In this document: piece by piece, positions 34,680 through 47,547 of the stretch
Layout of the letters: each line of letters starts with the position of its first letter
How positions within the stretch are numbered: the first letter of the stretch is position 1
Assembly (NCBI RefSeq): GCF_018991925.1
Contig: NW_024720711.1
Span: 4,182,596-4,246,595 of the forward strand
Origin: Homarus americanus
Taxonomy: Eukaryota; Arthropoda; Malacostraca; Decapoda; Nephropidae
Reading direction: 5' to 3'
DNA length: 64,000 nucleotides
Translations under genes and position numbers: made by a program
Notes under the pieces: model-generated
The model's database searches: none
What the model saw: only the letters and a program-made list of their open reading frames with translations
What the model was told of the DNA's origin: nothing

Positions 34680-36600
34680 ATGTTCACAGGTAAACAAACA
34701 CATTATCCTCAGGCATACCTCTGATTCTGACTTCCTTTGATCAGGTAAATTAGTTGTTGATATCCTCTACAGTCTACATGAAAGAGAGTAAGCTGTAAAC
34801 CCCCTCAAGTTTTCAATGAGTTTAGTTAAATTTAATATTGCTCACGTGTTTCGCTCCAACAGATAAACAAACACATTAATTCTGGATGTAACGTTCACAA
34901 TTGAATTACAGTAATTAATACCATCATAACACAGAACTCTTATTTGATTTTAATGTTGACTTAATTATCTTAGTTTTTATTTTTATTTATTTTTATGTAT
35001 TAATTATTTTTTATTTTTTTATGCGTTGACTAATTTTGAAGCTCTACCTGCCTGCGTACATTGGAATTGGACTCAGTTGATAGTTGAGACGATGTTCCCC
35101 CTCAATACTGGCCCAGAGATGGCTGTTAGCGGAAGGTGAGGAGGCTGTTAGCTCTGATAGGTGGCTGTGTGGTGTTGTGTGTGTCATGAACAGGTGGAGA
35201 TGTCTTAACTAAACTAAAACAAACCTAACCAAATCTTAAATATGTACCTTGTTTGATAAAAAAAATATTTGCTAAAAATTATCTTAGTGATGAACTCAAG
35301 TTTGGGGTTTTTTTTCGGTTAATCTTAAAAGAGAAATAGTACTTGAGGTGAAGGATGAATAATCGTATTGGTCAGATGTGTTGAACTTAATCGTATATTT
35401 GAGGAAGGTTCTTATAGAAATCTCTCCCATCGTGATTAGCTGGAACGTTTATCGTAAGCAGCCAATCAAGTGCCGATGTTTACGCCTCTCGATGGTGATT
35501 GATTGAGACGTTACCCTTCTGTAACCAGTCAGGCGTAGACGCGAGTGACGTCACAGAGCCAGGCGGTAATGATAAACAAACTAATTGGCGAGGTTAAAAA
35601 AATAAGGCCAATTATTCTTTTATTTGCGCGGGAAAATAAAGCTAACACCATATTTTGATGTATTGCAATTATTTCAACACGCGTTCATGATTCAACCGCT
35701 CATCAGTTGCATGTCGGGGCAATATACTCACGTGATTAGCATTTAATATTAATGATTCATGTTCAGTATGTCCAGCGTCACTCTACCTGACACACACACA
35801 CACACACAAGTAGACCTGATAAATTTTTGTGTTTCATTTTACGATCTCTCTCACCCACGATGGAAGATAAGTTCAGTTAAATTTTCAGTTTCTTATGAGT
35901 CTTTGTATGATAAGAAAATATTTATTGTAATCCTGACATTATTGGAAGTAATAGCTGATCGGATTAATGCTATTAGTAAAGGTAATGGTAATGATAGTAT
36001 TAATAATTACAATGTTAATATTAATCACAAGAATAAGAATAGGGATGGTGATAATATAATAGAAAAATAAGAGTAATTTATTAAATGAAGTAGAAATAAA
36101 AACAAATTACTTAAGATTTAAACGAAGAAAAAAATCGAGAAGACAAATCAATGAGTTACCCAAATAAAATTTCCTCTCGCTTATAAAAATTTAACTCGTT
36201 ATTTTTGCCGGAGAGAGAGGGGAGGGTGTTAATTCCAGCAGTCCAATAATAATTGCTGAAGGCCATTTCCCACAGCCTTGTACGATAGTAGACCAAAACA
36301 CATGTAACGGACTGACTTAAGTTAAAAGACATAGTGAACATCCAATAAGGCGTAAGTGAATTTAAGTAATGTATCTATTCATAAAAAAGGTGTAATAAGT
36401 AATTGTTTTTTTTTTAAACATTTTGTATGAGTTGGTAAAAAGTGATCGTACGTCAGGCCTTGGGAGGGAAAGTTTATCGTACGTACGGGTCTTTGAGAAT
36501 CTAGACGAGGGCTTTTAGCGGAGAAAGAGGCCAATGCTCCATTATGTCATTTAGAGACGTCATTGTTGAGGGTCGAGTCACGGGAACGTTCTCTTTGGGT
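34680..36600. other. Unassigned sequence
   Basis: AT-rich intron sequence. A CRE-like TGACGTCA occurs near 35546. A short GTACGT-containing stretch near 36480 (ending GAATCTAGACGAG) resembles one near 29525. No genes seen. Confidence 0.4.
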
Positions 36601-36609
36601 CTGGCGGTG

Positions 36610-37232
36610 GTTGTTGTTGTGATGGGGGAGGGAGGGAAGGAGATGGTGGGTGAGATGGGAGTGTGGGAGGAATGGGTGGATGGTGAGGGGGAAGGAGATG
36701 GCTAGATAGATGGGAGTGAAGAAGGAAGGGAAGGTGAGGGAGGAAGGGGGGTGGATGGTAAGAGAAAGAGGGGTGAGGGAGAGTCAGTTTGATAAGTTGG
36801 GCGACAAAATTTTGGAGTAGCTTAATGCCATACACCCCTTCATCATCACCATTATCGTCATCGTCTTCACCATTATCGTCATCATCTTCACCATTATCGT
36901 CATCATCATTTTCACCATTATCGTCATCATCATTTTCACCATTATCATCATCACCATTATCGTCCTCATCATCACCACCATTATCGTCATCATCTTCACC
37001 ATTATCGTCATCATCTTTACCATTACCGTCATCTTCATCACCATTATCGTCATCACCACCATTAACATCATCTTCACCATTATCGTCATCATTTTCACCA
37101 TTACCGTCATCATCATCTTCACCATTATCGTCATCTTCACCATTATCGTCATCATCATCACCATTATCGTCATCATCATCACCGTACCGTCATCACCATT
37201 ATCGTCATCATCACCATTATCATCATCCTTCC
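36610..37232. repeat. Purine block then (TCATCACCATTATCG)n
   Basis: A GGGAGG/GATGG-rich block runs to about 36785. An array of ATTATCGTCATCATC and TTCACC units follows (about 36838-37232), with a period of about 21 bp and triplet-based variation. Confidence 0.9.
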
Positions 37233-37299
37233 TTTATCGTCGTATTTATTTGGCAGTCGTTAACAAACATAAACCTCATTTTTTATTATTTTAACAAGT

Positions 37300-37790
37300 C
37301 GTATGTGGTGACGTGTTACGTGATATGGTGACGTGTGGCCCAATATAGGAGTGACATGGCCCAATAGGTGAGGTGACATTAATGGCCCAATAGGTGAGGT
37401 GACGGTGTGGCCCAGTATGTGAAGGGTGACGTGGCCCAATATGTGAGTGACGTGTGGTATGTGGTGACGTGTGGCCCAATGGAGTGGTGTTTTGTGTGGC
37501 CCAGTATGTGGTGACGTGTGGCCCAGTATGTGAGGTGACGTGTGGCCCAATGGGGTGGTGTGGCCCAATGGGTGGTGACGTGTGGCCCAGTATGTGGTGA
37601 CGTGTGGCCCAGTATGTGGTGACGTGTGTAGTATGTGAGGTGACGTGTGGCCCAGTATGTGAGTGACGTGTAAACTGAGTGTGTCTGGCCCAATGCCATG
37701 GTGACGTGTGGCCCAATGGGTGAGGTGATGATGTGTGCCCAGTATGTGAGTGACGTGGCCCAGTATGTGACGTGTGGCCCAGTATGTCTT
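37300..37790. repeat. 22-bp minisatellite (GACGTGTGGCCCAGTATGTGGT)-type
   Basis: Units built on GACGTGTGGCCCAGTATG and GGCCCAATGGGTG vary from 18 to 24 bp. Confidence 0.92.
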
Positions 37791-37820
37791 GTAGTAGTGG
37801 TGACCTTATCATAGCCAGCA

Positions 37821-37922
<102 letters not shown>

Positions 37923-38019
37923 GGCCCCCACTTCATAAAAAGTTGGGAAAAAGTCATACAACCAGGGACATTCTGCTTCCTATCTGTGCAGGGAAAAAAT
38001 GTACAAAGGAGATTCACCT

Positions 38020-39050
38020 AAGTCCTCCCAGCCGCCTCCTCCCCAGCCCCTCCTTCCCCAGCCGCCTCCACTCCCCAGCCCCTCCTTCCCAGCCCCTAAT
38101 CCCAGGCCGCCTCATCCCCAGCCCCCCCCTCCTTCCCAACCCCCCCTCCTTAGCCCCTCCTTCCCAGCCCCTCTTGCTCCGCCTCCTCCCCAGCCCCTCC
38201 TTCCCAACCCCCCCTAACCCCGAGCCCGCCTCCTCCCAGCCCTCTTCCCCAGCCCCCTAATCGACCTCCTCCCCAGCCCCCCCTCCTTCCCCAGCCCCCC
38301 CCCCCCTCCTTCCTTCCCTCCCTTACCTCCCTCCAATCCTTCCCTCCATCCTTTGCCTCCCCCTCCTTAACCTCCCCCCCTCTCCTCCTCCCTCCCCTCC
38401 CTCCCCTCCCTCCCTTACTTTCCCCTTCCTTCCCTCCCTCACTTGCTTTCCCTTCCTTCCCTCCCCTCCTTCCTCCCCTCCCTTCCCCTCACCCACCCCT
38501 TCTTCCCTCACCTCCCCTTCCTTCCCTCCTCCCCTTCCTTCCTCCACCTCCCCTTCCTTCCCTCACCTCCCTTCCTTCCTCTCACCTCCCCTTCAGCCCC
38601 TCACCTCCCCCTTCCTTCCTCACCTCCCCCCTCCCTTCCCTCACCTCCCCTCCGCCCCTCCCACCTCCCCCTTCCTTCCCCTCCACCACCCTTCCTTCCC
38701 TCACCCCTCCCCCTTCCTTCCCTCACCTCCCCCTTCCTTCCCTCACCTCCCCCTCCCTTCCCCTCACCTCCCCCTCCCTTCCCTCCACCTCCCCCTCCCC
38801 TTCCCTCCCACCACCTTCCTTCCCTCCACCTCCCCTTCCTTCTCTCCCCCTCCCCCTTCCTTCCCTCACCTCCCCTTCCTTCCCCTCACCTCCCCTTCCT
38901 TCCCTCCCCTCCCCTTCCTTCCCTCCACCTCCTTCCTTCCCTCACCTCCCCCTTCCTTGCCTCACCTCCCCCTTCCTTGCCTCCCACCTCCCACCCCAAC
39001 CCTCACCTCCCCCTTCCTTCCCTCACCTCCCCCTTCCTTCCCTCCTCCCT
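38020..39050. repeat. 1-kb C-rich pyrimidine array
   Basis: A first part with CCTCCCCAGCCCCTCCTTCC units (about 38020-38300) gives way to CCTTCCTTCCCTCACCTCC units. Nearly all pyrimidine on +, purine on -. Confidence 0.93.
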
Positions 39051-39756
39051 GACAAATAAGGAGACACTCATTTTTTTTCACGATTTTACTGTCGATGAGA
39101 AATTATCTGGGGAAAGTCCCTTTTTCTCCTGACAAAGGGAAAATATCTAGGGAAATTTCCTAATATTCCCCTATTTTCCCTCTCCCTTCTTCCACACCGT
39201 CTTTGGGGAAGTTTGCCTCTTTTATTTTCCTTACTTTTACTCCTTGTTTTAGAGGAAATTTGTATGGGGAAAGTTCTCTTTAATCACTACCCCTCCTCCT
39301 TCTTCACTCCTCCTCCCTCCCTTCTTCCCTCCTCCTACTCTTCTCTCACACACTTTGTAAACTTATTAAATTCTTCTCTTACAAAGTTCTCACTGTACTG
39401 GAGTGTAAACGATGACCTACACCCATGATACATGTGACCCAGTCTGACCCACGGAAAGGGATGGAGGGGATTCTGTCCTGGATTTTTAAACACATTGCCA
39501 GTACAAGCGATCAACGAGCAGCGTCTATGTGGGCAGGCGAATCTTTAGTCAGCTTGGCGTAGCGTTGTGTGATCCAGCCCTTTGTAATTCTTTTGTTCCA
39601 CCCGTCCGTCTCCGTCTCATTCCGTCCGTCCGCCCGTCTCCGTCTCCGTCTCGGTGTAAAAATTGTGTTTTAACCTAACTCAGGAGGCGGGAGTAACAAC
39701 AACGTGTCAAATTAGTTAGATAATTAGGGCATTTTCTGTCTCTCCTGAGTTGTGGC

Positions 39757-39757
<1 letters not shown>

Positions 39758-39825
<68 letters not shown>

Positions 39826-39994
39826 TGTGTCCCTAATGTTTGTGTGTGTGTGTGTGTGTGTGTGTTCTCTTCCCTCGTGTGTGTCCCTCCCTCGTGTGTG
39901 TGTGTGTGTGTGTCCCTCTGTGTGTGTGTGTGTGTGTCGTGTGTGTGTGTGTGTGTGTGTGTCCTGTGTGTGTGTGTGTGTGTGTGTGTCCTTT

Positions 39995-40068
<74 letters not shown>

Positions 40069-40303
40069 TCTCCCTGTGTGTGTGTGTGTGTGTGTGTAAC
40101 CCTCCCTGTGTGTGTGTGTGTGTGTGTCCCTTCTGTGTGTGTGTGTGTGTGTCTGTGTGTGTGTGTGTGTGTGTCCTCTTCCCTGTGTGTGTGTGTGTGT
40201 GTGTCCTCTTTCCTCGTGTGTGTGTGTGTGTGTGTGTCCTTCCTCGTGTGTGTGTGTGTGTGTGTGTCCCTGTCCCTGTGTGTGTGTGTGTGTGTCTCTT
40301 CCC

Positions 40304-40334
<31 letters not shown>

Positions 40335-40473
40335 TCCCCTGTGTGTGTGTGTGTGTGTCCCTCCCTGTGTGTGTGTGTGTTCCCTGTGTGTGTGTGTGTG
40401 TGTGTCCCTCCCCGTGTGTGTGTGTGTGTGTGTGTCCTCTTCCCTCGTGTGTGTGTGTGTGTGTGTCCTCTTC

Positions 40474-40557
<84 letters not shown>

Positions 40558-40563
40558 TGTCCT

Positions 40564-40598
<35 letters not shown>

Positions 40599-40674
40599 TC
40601 TTCCCTCGTGTGTGTGTGTGTGTGTGTGTGTCCTCTTCCCTAATGTTTGTGTGGTGTGTGTGTGTGTTCTCTTC

Positions 40675-40755
<81 letters not shown>

Positions 40756-40758
40756 TTC

Positions 40759-40793
<35 letters not shown>

Positions 40794-40839
40794 TCTTCCC
40801 ATGTTTGTGTGTCTTCCTTGTGTGTGTGTGTGTCCTCTT

Positions 40840-40891
<52 letters not shown>

Positions 40892-40896
40892 TCTTC

Positions 40897-40973
<77 letters not shown>

Positions 40974-41033
40974 TCTTCCTATGTTTGTGTGTCTTCCCTG
41001 TGTGTGTGTGTGTCTCTTGTGTGTGTGTGTGTG

Positions 41034-41075
<42 letters not shown>

Positions 41076-41090
41076 TCTTCCCTCATGTTT
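39758..41090. repeat. 1.3-kb (GT)n array with short spacers
   Basis: Runs of 10-60 GT bases are separated by spacers such as CCTCTTCCCT, CCCTCCCTC and CCTCATG. The spacers recur, so the real unit is GT-run plus spacer of about 35-45 bp. It gives long Cys/Val frames on + and Thr/His frames on -, none coding. Confidence 0.96.
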
Positions 41091-41244
41091 GTGTGTTTGT
41101 CGTCAAGTCTTTTGTTCAGGCATCAAAACACTGCCACGCCCGAAGACTCATCTTCGTATCACTGACGACGACCAGAGTGGTGATACAGGTGTGATGCTGT
41201 ACCGGTACTTATTGTGTCATACACTCCTGTATTGTGTGTGATAG

Positions 41245-42345
41245 GTGTGTGTGACTTACTTCTGGGGAGGTGGTGGTGCACGGTGGTTGGAGACTGGGGA
41301 GGTGGTGGGGGAGACAGTGATGGCTGAGAGAGTGGTCTACAGATTGGGGAGGTGGTGGTGAGACAGTTGGCTGGGAGGTGGTGGAGACAGTGATGGCTGA
41401 GGGAGGTGGTGGTGGGAGACAGATGGCTGGGGGAGGGTGGTGGAGACAGGTTGGTGGGGAGGTGGTGGTGGGTGACAGATGGGCTGGGGAGGTGGTGGTG
41501 GAGACAGTGTTGACTGGGGGAGGTGGTGGTGAGACAGTGTTGGCTGGGGAGGTGGTGGTGGAGACAGATGGCTGACAGATGGGGGAGGTGAGTGGTGAGA
41601 CAGTGTTTTGTTGGTGTGGGAGTGACAGATGGTGGTAGAGACAGGTGTTGACAGTGTTTGGGGAGGTGGAGAGACAGTGTTGGCTGGGGGAGGTGGTGGG
41701 AGACAGATGGCTGGGGAGGTGGTGGGGTGACAGATGACTGGGGGAGGTGGTGGAGACAGGTTGGCTGGGGGTGGTGGGAGACAGTGATGGCTGAGGGAGG
41801 TGGTGGTGGGAAGGATGGCTGACTGGGGAGGTGGTGGTGGAGACAGTGTTGACTGTGGTGACAGGCTGGTGGAGGTGGTGGTGGGAGGTAGGTTGTTGGC
41901 TGGGGAGGTGGTGGTGGAGACATGGTGACATGGCTGAGGGAGGTTGTGGTGGTGACAGATGGCTCTGGAGTGGTGGTGGAGACAGTGCTGGGGGGAGGTG
42001 GTGGTGGAGACGGTGTTGATGACAGGTGGTGGTGTGAGATGGTGACACATGATGATGGTGAGGGGAGGGGGTGGGGAGTGATGTGGTGGGACATGGTTGT
42101 GGGACACTGTGTTGTTGACTGGACTGGGGAGGTGGTGGGAGACAGGTGGTGGTGGAGACAGATGTGGGGAGGTGGTGGTGGTGACATGGCAGACAGAGGC
42201 TGGTGGGAGAGTGGTGGTGGAGACAGACTGGGGGAGGTGGTGGTGATGGCTGAGGGAGGTGGTGGTGGTGACAGATGGCTGGGGGAGGTGGTGGTGGAGA
42301 CAGTGTTGACTGGGGGAGGTGGTGGTGGTGGTGACAGTGCTGGCT
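41245..42345. repeat. 1.1-kb G-rich minisatellite, about 31-bp unit
   Basis: The unit GGGGGAGGTGGTGGTGGAGA followed by CAGTGTTGGCT recurs with length variation. Strong G-richness on + (GG and GGG runs) is compatible with G-quadruplexes. Confidence 0.94.
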
Positions 42346-42479
42346 GGGGTCCAACAGGGTAGTGACCCCACTCTTAACGTACATCACCCAACCTTCTGTG
42401 ACCTCACCTGTCACCCTGACGTGTCATCACCATACAACAGTAGGCCACTCTGGTGTTGTAGGGTGTCATCACCACACAA

Positions 42480-43300
42480 CGACACACACACACACACACA
42501 CAGAGTTGTCTAGCAAAATTGCGTCAACATTTATTTAAAACTGCCATAATTGTAAGTGCTCTGTTGTCCACATTTAAGGGAGAATTTTGTTTTAAGAATG
42601 GGGACACTGAGACGGGGCTCGTAAAATAATCTGTGTGGTCGTATACGAGCGACACACTGCCGGGTGATTGAGGGGAAGTCACTACCCCGCAAAAGACTCT
42701 CTCTCTCGAAATTAGTTCTTGTATTATTTTGTAGACGATGCAGCAGTACAGTATATATGTGTGGCACCTTGGCGTTAATAATATCTAGTACAGCACAGCA
42801 AGAGTGACGCACACAGTACAGCACCAGAGTTATGTGTACAACATGGCCACTGCCTCTACCACACTTGGTCTTGTGTTTAGTTTTGTGTAGTCTGATGATG
42901 ATGGTTCCTTATTGCTGCAAGTCTTACTTATATTGCGTATTATACTGTATCCTACACTAATCACATGTCCAATAGTGTGTGTGTGTGTGTGTGCTAGGGA
43001 ACAAACTGTAAGCTACACATTAACGACACTCTGTTGGTAACTTGGTCATAATGTATGTGAGTAATGAGAGATGCTTTACAGAGTGTGATAAAGTAGGAGG
43101 TAAATAAGAGAGGAATACTATAGACAGAAGAAGTGAAAATGCTGATGTAAGGTCGAGAAATAGAAATGTGATGATAGTGGGAAGGAGAGAGGTGATAAAT
43201 ACAAGGGAGGGAGGAATGGTGAAAGCCACTTATTAATTAATTTTTTCTAGTTTGGCTTCATCATCGACACTTAAGCGACTGGTGGTGATCAGCTCAGACC
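42480..43300. other. Unassigned sequence
   Basis: A short (CA)n at 42482-42502 and a (GT)n at 42976-42993; otherwise no feature recognised. Confidence 0.4.
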
Positions 43301-43303
43301 AAA

Positions 43304-43309
<6 letters not shown>

Positions 43310-43351
<42 letters not shown>

Positions 43352-43734
43352 TGAGAGAGAGAGAAAGACAGACAGAGAGGAACCAATATACGCTTCAGCA
43401 GGGTACCGTCAGTATGTAAGAGCACTGGCGATCTTATTACCGCATTGTCTCTGGTCGCATTTCTTTTTTCTTCTATTTTTCGGTGTGTGTTATTAGAGAG
43501 GGGACGAATAACAGGAAGAGGGGGATAATGGGAAGGAGAATGAAAATAAAGGAGAGGAAGAATCACTTAAGTGGGTGAATGGGATGGGGGGAGAATAATA
43601 CAAATAGGTAGAAAAAAAAGGGAGAGGAAGAGATAAAATGGGAGGGAGAGAAAGTAAGGGAATAATTATACAACAGGGAGAGTGATTGGGAGGAGGAAGA
43701 ATATAAGAGAGAAAGCGGGTGAATGAGAAAAAGG

Positions 43735-43808
<74 letters not shown>
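43310..43808. repeat. (CA)n, purine block and (GA)n
   Basis: CA run (about 43305-43349), irregular purine-rich sequence (about 43490-43735), then a (GA)n run (about 43740-43807) and a G-homopolymer near 43824. Confidence 0.92.
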
Positions 43809-43899
43809 ACCATGGTATAATGTGGGGGGGGGGGGATACAGGTGTCAAGTCACTACCTGTCAGGGGTGTAATTAAGGTGTCAAGGCATTTTAAAGCAGT

Positions 43900-44560
43900 T
43901 TCCGGTTGTGTCAAGGGGATGCCATGAAGTTGTAATGGAGTGCTTATGAGTAGTAATGGGTGTCAAGGGGCAATAAGGAGTGCCAAGGAGTAGAAGTAAG
44001 TGTCAAGGTGTGGTAATGATGCCATTGGGTGCCAAGACACATGAACGGACGTGTCGAAGGTGCCTAAGAGTTTTAAATGGTTGTTCGGACGCAGTTTAAT
44101 AGGTTGTCAAGGGATGTCATGTGTCAAGAAGTGCCATGGTATGTCAATGGATATTATGTTGTGTAAAGTTGTTAAGGGATATTTATTATATCGAAGGGTG
44201 TCGGGGAATATCGTGTCAAGCTGTGTAAAGTGATACCAAGTGCTAAGGAGTGTCAAGTTATGTCAAGGGATATCATGTTTTGTCAAGGTATAACATGTGT
44301 CAAGGAGTGCCAAGAGATATTTTGTCAAGGAGTGACAAAAATATGCAGTGTCAAGCTTTGCCAAGCTATGTCAATCCATGTCAAGGGAAATGTTGTGACA
44401 AAGGGTATCAAATTGTGGTAATGTGTAGTGACTGTAAATACCGCCGTGAGTGTCAAGGAGTTATACAGCCTTGTTAGTTTGTGTCAGGGAGATGCCAGGC
44501 CATTTTCAAAGCTTCTTGAATATGTCAATGTGCATTAATGGATGTGTCGAGAGCTGTCAG
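43900..44560. repeat. Decayed TGTCAAGG-based repeat
   Basis: TGTCAAGGAGTGCCAAG, TGTCAAGGGATATCATG and similar words recur throughout with a loose period of about 17 bp or multiples of it. This is consistent with an old satellite that has diverged heavily. Confidence 0.7.
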
Positions 44561-44889
44561 CTGGCATCAGGGCGTTTTAATGGACAAATCGAGAAAAAAG
44601 TTAACTTAAAGTATACTATATCCGCACTACTCCTGAGCTCCGTTAGGCCTGGGAAGACCCACTTACACCATGTCATTATGTAGAGAATGATGGTGGTGTA
44701 CCGCTGCCTCCATTAATGACGTCACAGACTAATGGTTTCTCCTCCGCTAATGGTCTTCTTGGGTGGGTCACGTGATTCATTACTAGCACCCCCTCCTCCC
44801 CCCCATCCCCAGCCTGATTTTTTGTAAAATATTGTTAATAAATGTAATTTATCTTATATTTTTTGTGTTTTCTTCGTTTAAATTAAGTC

Positions 44890-45305
44890 TCTGCTCTTCC
44901 TATTCCTCCCCCTCCCTCTCATTTCCTCTACTCCCCCTCTCCTCCGACATTTCTTGCTCCTCTTCCTCCTTCTTTTCTCTTTACTCCTCCTTTTCTTCCT
45001 CCTTTTTCTCCCCCCCCTTTTCTCTCCTCCTCTTCTTTTCTCCTTTTTTCTGTCCTCCTTTTTCTCTCTCCTCCTCTCTCTCTCTCCTGTTCTTTCCTCT
45101 TTCTTTCTCCCTCCACTTCCTCTTCCTCCTTTCTCTTCCTCCTCCTTCTCCCTCCTCCTTTCTTCCTCCTCCTTTCTCCCCTCCTTCCTCCTCCTCTTCC
45201 TTCCTCCTCCTCTTCCTTCCTCCTCCTCTTCCTTCCTCCTCCTCTTCCTTCCTCCTCCTCTTCCTTCCTCCTCCTCTTTTTCTCCCCTTCTCCTCCTCTC
45301 CCCCT
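44890..45305. repeat. (TCC)n/(CCTCCTCTT)n array, left of LINE
   Basis: Irregular TCC/TTCC sequence becomes nearly perfect CCTCCTCCTCTTCCTT units from about 45190 and stops exactly where the LINE fragment begins. Confidence 0.92.
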
Positions 45306-46100
45306 GATGATACTAAAATAGGACGTGTTATCAAATCTGACGAGGACTCGGCAAAACTACAGGAGGATCTAAACAAATTTTTCGAATGGTCTGAAAAATG
45401 GCAGATGACATTCAACATCGACAAATGTAAAGTACTCAGTATAGGAAATGTAAACAGGGAAACCAGATACCAGATGAACAACGATGCCATAGAGAAATCC
45501 GACTGCGAGAGAGATTTAGGAGTAATGATAAGTAGGAACCTTAAGCCAAGTAAACAATGTGTTTTTGCTCGTAACAAGGCTAATAAAGTACTTGAGTTCA
45601 TACAAAGGAGTGTTAGTTACAAGACTAGCGAGGTCATCCTAAAACTGTATCTTGCTCTTGTGAGACCACACCTGGATTATGCAGTTCAGTTCTGGTCACC
45701 GTATTACAGAATGGATATAGAATCCTTGGAAAGAATTCAGAGGAGAATGACAAGACTAATCCCGGGCATTAGGAACCTTGAGTATAGAGACAGGTTAAGG
45801 CATCTTAATCTGCACTCCCTTGAGAGACGTAGAGCGAGGGGCGACCTGATAGAGGTGTATAAGTGGAAGGCAGGGCTAAACAAAGGGGACATTACAAAGG
45901 TACTCAAATTATCCAACCAGGAACGAACTTGTAACAATGGTTTTAAATTGGACAAATTTAGATTTAGGCGTGAAATAGGTAAACACTGGTTTGGAAACAG
46001 ATTAGTGGATGAATGGAACAAGTTACCAAATATCATCATTAACTCGAATACGCTGAATTGCTTCAAACATAGGTTGGATGCTCATATGAGCAATAGGTAA
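45306..46100 (+). pseudogene. LINE RT thumb and C-terminal domain fragment
   Basis: The frame starts DDTK, the last half of the RT catalytic motif, then FNIDKCKVLSIG, CERDLGVM, LVRPHLDYAVQFWSPYY, LHSLERRRARGDLIEVYKW, KFRFRREIGKHWF and VDEWNKLPN, ending in a TAA. These are conserved blocks downstream of the RT palm in CR1-like LINEs. Without the first catalytic Asp region or an endonuclease it cannot work. The frame is unbroken for about 265 codons, so the insertion is not old. The upstream Ser/Pro/Leu-rich extension of the frame is TCC repeat, not protein. Confidence 0.88.
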
Positions 46101-46160
46101 ACGGGAACTGCAGCCAATAGGCCTGCAGTTTTCTCCATTCTTATGTTTCTTATGTTCCTT
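45306..46160 (+). mobile_element. 5'-truncated LINE (element 2) inside TCC array
   Basis: A LINE fragment is bounded on both sides by the same TCC-type repeat. Protein similarity begins at the second half of the catalytic FADD motif and runs to the C-terminus. After the TAA at 46098-46100 comes a short 3' UTR (GCCAATAGGCCTGCAG) and a TTCTTATGTTTCTTATGTTC tail (about 46138-46158). The tail type matches element 3. Confidence 0.88.
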
Positions 46161-46555
46161 TTCCTCCTCTTTCTCTTCCCCCTCCTCCTCCTCTTTCTTC
46201 CCTCCTCCCTTTCTTCCTCCTCTTCCTCTTCCTCCCCTCTTTTCTCCCTCCTCCTCCTTTCTCTCCTTTTCCTCATCCTCCTCCTTCTTCCTTCCTCCTC
46301 TTTCTTCCCCTCCTCCTCTCCCCTCCTCCTCTTTATCTTCCTCCCTCCTCCTCCTTTTTCTCCTCCTCTTTCTCTCCTCCCTCCTTCTTCCCCTCCTCCT
46401 CCTCCTCCTCCTCCTTTTCTCCTCCTCCCTTTCTCCTCCTCTCCTCCTCTTTCTCTCCTCCTCCTCTTTCTCCTCCTCCTTTCTCCTCCTCCTCCTCCTC
46501 CTCTATCTATCTATCCATCCTCCTCCTTTCCTCACCTCTTACTCCCTCCTATCCC
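46161..46555. repeat. (TCC)n array, right of LINE
   Basis: CCTCCTCCTTTCTCC-type sequence resumes immediately after the LINE tail and continues to about 46555. Confidence 0.92.
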
Positions 46556-46754
46556 CACCTAACCTGAACTAACCCCACGTGATATAAACAAAGATCCCTT
46601 ACACGGGAGACACATCCATCAGTGAGGTCCTGGTGGGCGGGTCTTCTGTTCCGGCTGAGTAAGCACAGCCAGAAATTATGATACGGCTAAAATATATAAT
46701 GTGTTGGTGGGGCGTTCCTCGTGTGTTGGGTGTTGATGCTCAGAGGTTGTCATA

Positions 46755-47280
46755 AATACTCAGATTCCCATATATTCTCAAGATTCTCAAGAGATTCCCA
46801 GATATTTTCAAGATTCTCAGAGATTCTAAGGTTCTCAAGAGATTCCCAGATATTTTCAAGATTCTCAGAGATTCTTAAGGTTCCTAGAGATTCCCAGATA
46901 TTCTTAATATTCTCAGATATTCTCAAGATTCTCAAGAGATTCCCAGATATTTTCAAGATTCTCAGAGATTCTTAAGGTTCCTAAGAGATTCCCAGATATT
47001 TTCAAGATTCTCAGAGATTCTTAAGGTTCTCAAGAGATTCCCAGATATTCTTAATATTCTCAGATATTCTCAAGATTCTCAGAGATTCCCAGATATTCTC
47101 AAGATTCTCAGAGATTCTTAAGGTTCTCAAGAGATTCCCAGATATTCTTATTCTCAGATATTCTCAAGATTCTCAGAGATTCCCAGATATTCTCAAGATT
47201 TTCAGAGATTCCCAGATATTCTCAAGATTCTCAGAGATTCTCAGATATTCTCAAGATTCTCAGATCTCAGATATTTCCAC
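46755..47280. repeat. Minisatellite of GATTCTCA/GATATTCTCA units
   Basis: The words AGATTCTCAGAGATTC, CCAGATATTTTCA and TTAAGGTTCTCA form units of about 15 bp arranged in larger blocks of about 60 bp. Confidence 0.9.
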
Positions 47281-47547
47281 TTGATTTGTTTTAAAAAGAT
47301 CTTTGTTTAATGTTTCTTACATAAGGTTTGAGATTCTTGAGTGTCAACTGTGAACCTAATATTTAATGTCTAATTTCCTTTCAAGTTTTCTTCACCAGAG
47401 GCTGTTGTCAACATCTTGGCATGATCATCATCATCATCAGGTCAAATATGGCTTGAGAACTTAAACAGAAGACTAACTTTTACATTCTCTCTTGTGTTCC
47501 TTAAATTACCTACGTTCATAGTCGATGTTTATAGAACTTTTTTCCAG

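Noticed and set aside
39757..41241. 494-codon open frame rich in Cys and Val on +, and a Thr/His frame on the other strand
   Set aside because: It is a translation of (GT)n/(CA)n. Six overlapping frames are open at once and there is no domain-like sequence.
41209..42414. Pro/His/Thr-rich frame of about 400 codons on -
   Set aside because: Product of the 31-bp G-rich minisatellite. Several frames are open in parallel with equivalent repeats.
45000..45305. Ser/Pro/Leu-rich N-terminal extension fused to the RT fragment
   Set aside because: It is TCC repeat; LINE similarity begins only at 45306.
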